Part shown: positions 23,766 to 30,070 of the stretch, in pieces
Position numbering within the stretch: position 1 is the first letter of the stretch
Layout of the letters: each line of letters opens with the position of its first letter
IMG/VR virus record: IMGVR_UViG_3300042402_006460
Span: 1 to 30,070 of that record
Length of the DNA stretch: 30,070 bases
Strand: one strand, 5' to 3'
DNA from: a virus
Notes under the pieces: model-generated
What the model was told of the DNA's origin: nothing
Database searches by the model: none
Seen by the model: the letters and a program-made list of their open reading frames with translations, nothing else
Position numbers and translations under genes: made by a program

Positions 23766-26700
23766 AGGTTGAATAACCAATATACTTTAATTTATTGTAT
23801 CTTTGAACTATTGGAGAAGATGAAATTCCTGCAATATTTGCATAAGTTGTAAATTGTTGAGGATCAACACGAGTTGGTGTTGAAATTCTTCCCCAACTAT
23901 ATTCTCCATAAAAATCACTAAATCCAAGTCCAGTTAAACCATTATATCCAGATACACTTACAGTTACCTTAGCAACATTAGTAACACCAACACCAGGAAC
24001 TGCAGTTTGAGCAATAGAAACAGCAGCGACTTGGTAGATATTGTCTATGAAGGTTGTTCCTACACCAACGATACCGCCTGATGAACCAAGAGAAGTTACT
24101 CCTTTTCCTACATTTGATTTGTTTATTACAAAATAATAACCAGTTTGAATACCACTAATTCCTGTTGTTGCGATACCAACTTTTACAGTTTTACCATCTC
24201 TTAAAACTGAATTATTAGGAATATAGAAATCAAATATAATTCCAGTTGATGCAACTCCAACAGAAGTTGTATTGATTCCTGTAATTAATCCAAAGTCGCC
24301 TTGATAAGAAACTTTATCAATAGTTTCATAATTAAATGCTGGTGATTCAATTAAAACAACAGGTGGTTCCGATGAAGTATAACCAACTCCAGCAACTGTT
24401 ACTGCAATTCCTGTTACAACTCCTCCAGATATGGTTGCAGATGCTTTTGCGGTGTTTTGTGCTGCAGTCGTTCCAAAACCAATCGGACCTGAAATTGTAA
24501 TTATAGGCGTGGTTGAATATCCAACTCCACCATCAGAAATAACAATTGAAGATATAGTTCCTGATGCTGATACAACGGCAGTTGCAGATGCAGAGACTGT
24601 GGAATCTTGAGATATGATTAGAATTTTGTTCTGTGGTTTTTCATTAGTTCCGTCACGAACATATTCTCTTTCACTATCAAAGAATGCTTTAACACTTTCT
24701 ACAAAAATTGCAGTAGATCCAATACCAATATTTTGAATAATATTAGTTGTAGGTTGAATATAAGGTTCATAAAGAGTTCTATCTTTACCAACCACTTGAC
24801 CATTTACAACTAAATCTTCAGTCTGTCTACACCACTTAAGTGGTCTTGATAGATTCTCATCTTCAGTAATTCCAGGACCAGGATATAGATTTGTTTCGAG
24901 AATATCTGAAGAAATTATCTGAGTGACTAATCTGCTATTTTCGGTAAGTTTAATATCATCACTATTTAAAGTTACAGTATCACCAACTTTAATAGTTTCT
25001 AAAATATCTACATTTAGAGTATCAACATCACTAGTTCCTCTGTAGAATATAATTTTAGATCTATCACCCTCTTTAGGTGCTTCTGTAAACCTTATAATAC
25101 TTCCTCCCTTGAATATGTATGCCTTACCTGGAACTTGTAAAATATCGTTGATGAAAATCAGGAGAGTTGCTTGAACATCAATGTTTGATCCTACTTTTGA
25201 TCTAATCGTAGTTTGATTTCCATCAATTCTAATTGGAAATGCCTTTCTACTTCCATCAAATAGAGAATCAATAGGATCAATGACCTGAAGAGAACCAACA
25301 GTCCATGCTGCAAATTTATCGGAATAAATGTTATCAACAGAAATTTGGAACTCCGAGAAACTCAGAGAAGTGTTTGTAGGAATTCCAGTAGTTCCCCCTC
25401 TCGAAACCGTTAAGATTTCACTTCTATTGTATCCATAACCAAGATTTTTCAACTCAAACGAAATTACACTAGATCCTTGTCCAACAACAATATCAATAAC
25501 TGCTCCAGTACCAACACCTGCTGATGACTGAGAACTGTAAACTAAAGGAATATTTGAATATGATAATGGATCATCAAAAATTACAATTGGTGGATTAGAT
25601 GAGGTATATCCAACACCTGGATTGGTAATTGCAACACTTACAATACGTCCACCACTAACTGCTGCTGTTCCAATAAACTCTATATTTGGAATTCCAGTGC
25701 TTGAAGTTGCAACACCAACGTTTACAATTGTTTGTACTCCAGATCTATATCCAGATCCACTATTTCCAATACTGATTGACTGAATTGTTCCTGCAGATGA
25801 AACAATCGCAGTTCCACCAGCTGCAACTAATGGTTGATATCCAAATCCTTGAGTTGATGCAACAGAAAGAATAATACCACCTCTAGGAATACTTGCAGTA
25901 TTTACATCATAACTTGTTGAAGTTGCAGTTCCAGTAAATGATATTGTAGTAATTCCAGCGTTTTCAGTTAAGTCATAATCATTTGTAGTGAGAAGAGTAT
26001 TAGGACCTTGGAATACATCATTAATTAATACAATTGCATTATCAGTAGATATTCCAGTCACATTAGAACCACTAGATTTTAATGTAAAGGTTTTATCAAT
26101 TCCATCAAAATGGTCTGAGACATCATCAAAAATATAGTTACTTGAGTATGACTCATTTACATCGTCGGAGATACCAGATCTCAAGAATATTCTTCCGCTA
26201 AATGATGATCCAGTTGCAATTCCAATATAATCTTGCTCATCTGCTCTATCTGATAGATTTGCAAATGGAACCTTTCCATAAGGTGCTTCAGAGAAATAAA
26301 TTTTATTCTCAACAATATTATAATTTCCATAAACCTTTGTAACCAAAGAAGATGAAGAATGTGTAGATAATCCAGTTCCTATCCAAGGTCTATTTACAAC
26401 AAATATATTTGTACTTCCAACACCAACAGAAATAACCTTCATAATCTCATCATCAATTTTAATCAAATCCCCACCATAAATTGAACCGATTCCAGAAACA
26501 TAGACTTCAGAATTGAAGAATCCTAAGTTTTGTGTTAAAGTTGTTGTAACTGAAGTTGAAACTATTGGAGTTTGAATGATATTATCAATTCCAATTATTC
26601 CTTTTTTATTTTGATTTTTGGAAGTAAACAGGTGAGAACTTCCTATCCCCACGGAAGTTAGGTTTAAAACATTTGGAATTGACTTGAGTGCTTCAGATGC

Positions 26701-29700
26701 AGATGCAGAAACTTTTATGTCTAAGTCATTTAATCTAACGACGTATAAAGTCGTAGGAAGTTTATCAGTTGTACCAATTCCAGCAATAGAGGTTGTTGCT
26801 ATACCAATTGCATGAGTTGTACCAACTCCTGGATAAGAATATGTTATTTCTTCACCAGTAACATAGAAATTATTTGGAATTCTAATAATATCCTTATCAA
26901 CATTCACTACACTTGTACTGCTTGCATCAAAATATCTTTGGAAAATTTGTATATTTTGATGTGTTAAATTAAATTCTTTCTTAATATCATTGTCTGTACC
27001 AGTGTAACTACCATGATCATATTCTATAGTTCCATTTGTTAAAGATAATGTATCAAAATCGTTACTCAAACCAATATTGGCAAAAAATACCTTAACATCA
27101 ACATTAATGTTTTGATTGGGAGTAAAATATATGTTTGTGTTTGATCCAGAAATTCCAGCAGTAGTTATACCAAGAGAAGAATCTGTCTGTAAAGTTCCAA
27201 ATTCTGTAATGTAACATTCATTTTCAAAAGAATTTGTTGCTACTAAAAATTCAGAAACTTGATATCTTAGATTAGTTTTATCCTCAACGCTAATAATGCA
27301 ATATGAAGAATTATAATCCGTATTCGAATAATTTGATATTGTATTTGCTATGGGAGAAGTACTAGAAGCAATTGATACTGACGAAGAATTAATAGAAGCT
27401 CCACCAATAATTTGAGTTCCTATTCCAGATGCGGCAGTATTTGCTATCGAAACATTAAAAGTATTAACAACATAATCAACAGAAGTTGAAGAATCAGGTA
27501 TTAAATCAATTTTAACTTCAGATCCCGATAGATATGCATTATAAGTTCCAATTCCTGAAGATGATTGTGAAATAAAATTATCTGTGGTTATTTGCCCATA
27601 ATCAATAATATGAACTTCTGTTCCTGTATTAAGTATAGTTATTTCATCTACTTCATAATAAGATGAATCTGTCGCTCCAATTTGAACTAGAACTTTTGAT
27701 GATCTATAGGTAGAAGCAATTCCTACAATAGTCGTAGAAATTGTAGTTCCTTGTGGAATCGTTGTAGTGTTAGTATTGACACGAACAGAATCGCCCAAAT
27801 CTACTGTTCCAACACCACTGATTATATCATTCAGTGAGAATGAGAAAAGTTCTAAATGGTAATTATTGAACTTTGTTTTTGTTGGATAGAATAAAAGATT
27901 TCCAGAATTTCCAGAAACACTAAAGTCAAATGTTCCCAACTCTCTAGGATTTGTTGTGTTTAATCCATATTGGTTTATAAATCCAACATTATTATCGTGA
28001 AGTAATACTATTAGACTAAATTGTTTTTCATTTACAAATTTTTTATCCTGTATCAGTGCAAAATATTTTTTAGTTCTATAGTCATTTAGTGTAAAAGATT
28101 CTACTATGCTGAATCTTGTTGGTCTTGGATTGCTATTGAATTGATTAGAAATATCATCAATCATCAAAACTCTGTTTCCAACGGATTCAATATAATCTTG
28201 AACAATTCTAGAATCAAGCAAAATTTCATTCGATCTAATATTGTTATCAACAAGTATATTATTTTCTCTTGCAAGATCAAAATCATAAACACAGTTTAAA
28301 TCAACAACGCTTGATAAATCTGAAGTTCCAGAAAAATCACCATTGTTTTGATCTGTAGAAATTCCAGAATTAGTTGGTGTTGATTCAACAATTAAATCAC
28401 TAAACTTCTTAAATCCTGCAGTGTGGTTCAAAGAACTGACTGGATTATTCCAAGTATTAAAATCTTTTTGTGATTTTAATGAATATGAAAAATATTGATA
28501 ATAATCACTATCTTGAACTCTTTGGAAACTATTGTTTAAGAATCCTGTTTCTCTATTCCAACCTTTTCTTGAATTCGAAGTTGCATCTACTTTATAATCA
28601 GCCTCAAAACTTATAAGATTTTTGATAATACCCACAGAACTTGAAGTTTCTCCTCTTACAGACTGATTGATAATAAAGTCATCAATTGTAGAAACTTTAA
28701 GATATTGATTATCTGAATCCCAAGATTCAACTTTTCCACTTGAAGATGAAGAATAAACTGTTTCTCCTGTATAAAACTCATTTCTCTTAAGAACAGGATT
28801 AAAAATAGGAAAATGTGCTTCTGGAACTATTTTACCAGCAGACAGAGAACTATTAAATGTTCCTGGAATTTCGCCATTCTGTAGATAAGATGAAAGATTG
28901 AAAGTAACAACTCCAACTGCTCCTCCAAGATTTGGATCAACGGCAGTTAATGTAAACAGAGCATAATCATAATTTGATGAGTTATAACCCTTTGCTGTAG
29001 ATGCAATTCCAACACTTATGCCTTCAATTAATACTCTACTTCCAACTATAAATGGATAATCTTGAGGATCACTAAAACTTGCACCTAAGGTTACTGTTAC
29101 ATCTTTAGTTGAACTGTTGAATACTATATTTTGAATTTTAATTCCATTAGAATTATTAGTTGGAATAATCTTAGGAGTTACGTTACTAATTGATGTGCTA
29201 TTTTTCCTTATAGTAACTCTAGAATCTCCAAGTTCATAATATAATTCTACATCACTAATAACCTTATCAGTTAAACCATCAACAACTACAAGTGATGGTG
29301 CGGAATTATAATTTCTTCCAACTGAAGTAATTCCAATATAATCAAAAGATGAAAGAGATTCAAGAACCAATATAGTTGGAAGTTTAGCAGTTGGTCTAAT
29401 GCTATAGTCTGCAGAGTATTCAAAACCAATATCTTGTATTTCAGTTGAAGTAACTCTTCCTATTTTACTGGTTTCTAAATTGATTATTGAGTCAGTTCCT
29501 GAATCAGATTCTATTGAAGAAACAAAAGGTAGTGAAGAATAATTCTTCCCTTTACTTAATACTTTAACCTGTTTTATCGGTCCTTTTGCTGAAGTAGAAC
29601 TGTCTGTGTAGTATTCTATACCTTGATTGTATGAAGATATTTCTGGAGTATCTAGAATATTATAACTAAATGAAGTTGAAGAGATTCCAACAATCGTATG

Positions 29701-30070
29701 TCTTCCTGAATAAACACTATCGGTTAAAGTAATTTTATTAAATCCTAATACATCACTATCAATGATGATATCTTTTTTTGTTTGTGAATTTACATTAATA
29801 TTAACAGGTACTAACTTATAATATAAATTAGTAGGAACATTATCATTAAGGTTTATTGAAATACTTGCTGTAGAATCAATTCCAACCTTTCCAACTCTTG
29901 TTACTTCAAACGCTTGAGAAGATTTTGTAGAATCAAACTCTTCGATAAATTTCTCATCTTTATAGAATTTTAAATCAAAAGCAGAATATGAAACTGAATT
30001 ATTAATAAATTTCAATGAAGAATCTGATAAATCAAAGATTGCTTTTTGATTTTTTATGAAACTTAATGGA
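23761..30070 (-). CDS. Giant beta-repeat virion protein in the gene 7 position, 5' end outside window
   Basis: Open frame of over 2100 codons. A TTG at 30015 could be proposed as a start, but the frame stays open to the window edge (PLSFIKNQKAIFDLSDSS precedes it), so the true start is probably upstream. The protein is Ser/Thr/Gly/Ile/Val-rich and beta-like, with no catalytic motif seen. Recurring elements: GGxGYT modules at about 29275-29590, 25395-25830 and 24335-24603; a KVESWDSDNQYLKVS module (28612-28790); a DDEIMKVISVGVGSTNIFVV module (26324-26545); and many pentapeptides of the type GIGTT. It ends YIGYSTS. It directly precedes gp8, the place of T4 gene 7 (a 1032-residue wedge protein). 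Homology to gp7 is not visible, so a wedge or fibre-network role is positional inference. Confidence 0.8.
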   Translation of the reverse strand, partial: PLSFIKNQKAIFDLSDSSLKFINNSVSYSAFDLKFYKDEKFIEEFDSTKSSQAFEVTRVGKVGIDSTASISINLNDNVPTNLYYKLVPVNINVNSQTKKDIIIDSDVLGFNKITLTDSVYSGRHTIVGISSTSFSYNILDTPEISSYNQGIEYYTDSSTSAKGPIKQVKVLSKGKNYSSLPFVSSIESDSGTDSIINLETSKIGRVTSTEIQDIGFEYSADYSIRPTAKLPTILVLESLSSFDYIGITSVGRNYNSAPSLVVVDGLTDKVISDVELYYELGDSRVTIRKNSTSISNVTPKIIPTNNSNGIKIQNIVFNSSTKDVTVTLGASFSDPQDYPFIVGSRVLIEGISVGIASTAKGYNSSNYDYALFTLTAVDPNLGGAVGVVTFNLSSYLQNGEIPGTFNSSLSAGKIVPEAHFPIFNPVLKRNEFYTGETVYSSSSSGKVESWDSDNQYLKVSTIDDFIINQSVRGETSSSVGIIKNLISFEADYKVDATSNSRKGWNRETGFLNNSFQRVQDSDYYQYFSYSLKSQKDFNTWNNPVSSLNHTAGFKKFSDLIVESTPTNSGISTDQNNGDFSGTSDLSSVVDLNCVYDFDLARENNILVDNNIRSNEILLDSRIVQDYIESVGNRVLMIDDISNQFNSNPRPTRFSIVESFTLNDYRTKKYFALIQDKKFVNEKQFSLIVLLHDNNVGFINQYGLNTTNPRELGTFDFSVSGNSGNLLFYPTKTKFNNYHLELFSFSLNDIISGVGTVDLGDSVRVNTNTTTIPQGTTISTTIVGIASTYRSSKVLVQIGATDSSYYEVDEITILNTGTEVHIIDYGQITTDNFISQSSSGIGTYNAYLSGSEVKIDLIPDSSTSVDYVVNTFNVSIANTAASGIGTQIIGGASINSSSVSIASSTSPIANTISNYSNTDYNSSYCIISVEDKTNLRYQVSEFLVATNSFENECYITEFGTLQTDSSLGITTAGISGSNTNIYFTPNQNINVDVKVFFANIGLSNDFDTLSLTNGTIEYDHGSYTGTDNDIKKEFNLTHQNIQIFQRYFDASSTSVVNVDKDIIRIPNNFYVTGEEITYSYPGVGTTHAIGIATTSIAGIGTTDKLPTTLYVVRLNDLDIKVSASASEALKSIPNVLNLTSVGIGSSHLFTSKNQNKKGIIGIDNIIQTPIVSTSVTTTLTQNLGFFNSEVYVSGIGSIYGGDLIKIDDEIMKVISVGVGSTNIFVVNRPWIGTGLSTHSSSSLVTKVYGNYNIVENKIYFSEAPYGKVPFANLSDRADEQDYIGIATGSSFSGRIFLRSGISDDVNESYSSNYIFDDVSDHFDGIDKTFTLKSSGSNVTGISTDNAIVLINDVFQGPNTLLTTNDYDLTENAGITTISFTGTATSTSYDVNTASIPRGGIILSVASTQGFGYQPLVAAGGTAIVSSAGTIQSISIGNSGSGYRSGVQTIVNVGVATSSTGIPNIEFIGTAAVSGGRIVSVAITNPGVGYTSSNPPIVIFDDPLSYSNIPLVYSSQSSAGVGTGAVIDIVVGQGSSVISFELKNLGYGYNRSEILTVSRGGTTGIPTNTSLSFSEFQISVDNIYSDKFAAWTVGSLQVIDPIDSLFDGSRKAFPIRIDGNQTTIRSKVGSNIDVQATLLIFINDILQVPGKAYIFKGGSIIRFTEAPKEGDRSKIIFYRGTSDVDTLNVDILETIKVGDTVTLNSDDIKLTENSRLVTQIISSDILETNLYPGPGITEDENLSRPLKWCRQTEDLVVNGQVVGKDRTLYEPYIQPTTNIIQNIGIGSTAIFVESVKAFFDSEREYVRDGTNEKPQNKILIISQDSTVSASATAVVSASGTISSIVISDGGVGYSTTPIITISGPIGFGTTAAQNTAKASATISGGVVTGIAVTVAGVGYTSSEPPVVLIESPAFNYETIDKVSYQGDFGLITGINTTSVGVASTGIIFDFYIPNNSVLRDGKTVKVGIATTGISGIQTGYYFVINKSNVGKGVTSLGSSGGIVGVGTTFIDNIYQVAAVSIAQTAVPGVGVTNVAKVTVSVSGYNGLTGLGFSDFYGEYSWGRISTPTRVDPQQFTTYANIAGISSSPIVQRYNKLKYIGYSTS
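24335..24603 (-). repeat. GGxGYT repeat pair near the 3' end of the giant gene
   Basis: Two units, ISDGGVGYSTTPIITISGP and VTVAGVGYTSSEPPVVLIES, about 45 residues apart. The first is part of a 40-residue segment matching gp14 residues 333-372 at 27 positions by eye. Confidence 0.7.
25395..25830 (-). repeat. Three GGxGYT-type repeats in the middle of the giant gene
   Basis: Units IGNSGSGYRSGVQTIVNVG, ITNPGVGYTSSNPPIVIFDD and LKNLGYGYNRSEILTVSRGG occur in sequence. The first is preceded by TAIVSSAGTIQSIS, which repeats the lead-in of the 24484-24603 unit. Confidence 0.7.

Noticed and set aside
1-30070. tRNA genes, CRISPR arrays, insertion sequences or integrase/attachment sites
   Set aside because: No cloverleaf with a TTC-type loop, no regular repeat-spacer series, and no transposase or integrase motifs were seen on either strand.

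Overview
The window looks like part of the late (virion assembly and DNA packaging) region of a T4-like marine myovirus. Every supportable gene lies on the minus strand, the DNA is AT-rich, and intergenic gaps are a few bases or overlaps. The best-fitting group is the cyanophage/pelagiphage branch of T4-like phages. The proteins share the T4 core folds but carry the low-GC, repeat-decorated style of marine relatives. The host cannot be settled from this segment, which has no auxiliary metabolic genes, no tRNAs and no tail-fibre tip.

Read in the direction of transcription (high to low coordinates), the order follows T4. A giant beta-repeat structural protein, cut by the right edge, sits in the T4 gene 7 position. 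It is followed by gp8 (baseplate wedge), then a 2621-residue DUF4815-type protein occupying the space of T4 genes 9-12/wac, then two small conserved proteins. Next come gp13 and gp14 (neck), gp15 (tail completion), gp16 (small terminase), a 51-aa cysteine-containing protein, a 651-aa multi-module protein, gp17 (large terminase) and a CxxC mini-protein. The block ends with gp18 (sheath), gp19 (tube), gp20 (portal), a gp67-like core protein, a 106-aa prohead-region protein and a conserved virion protein cut by the left edge. Three small genes of 51-56 codons (1346-1504, 10019-10174, 13931-14101) were found by reading the gaps between the long ORFs.

The products form one assembly line: portal and prohead core, terminase packaging, neck and completion proteins, contractile tail and baseplate. 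Matches to the late-promoter consensus NATAAATA (two perfect TATAAATA) lie ahead of gp8, gp15, gp18, gp20 and the gp67-like gene, suggesting several staggered late transcripts. Start/stop overlaps (TAATG, ATGA) suggest translational coupling.

The most unusual signal is mosaicism. Three short beta-type modules recur across otherwise unrelated virion proteins (gp8, gp14, gp15 and the two giant proteins) and are inserted between conserved T4 core and tail segments. One 40-residue segment of gp14 matches the 2084-codon protein at 27 of 40 positions by eye. A second family of modules, short and cysteine/basic-rich, is strung together in the 651-aa protein between the terminase genes. One of its modules is a paralogue of the 106-aa prohead-region protein. 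No intergenic stretch exceeds about 80 bases, and I saw no tRNA, CRISPR array, IS element or integrase.
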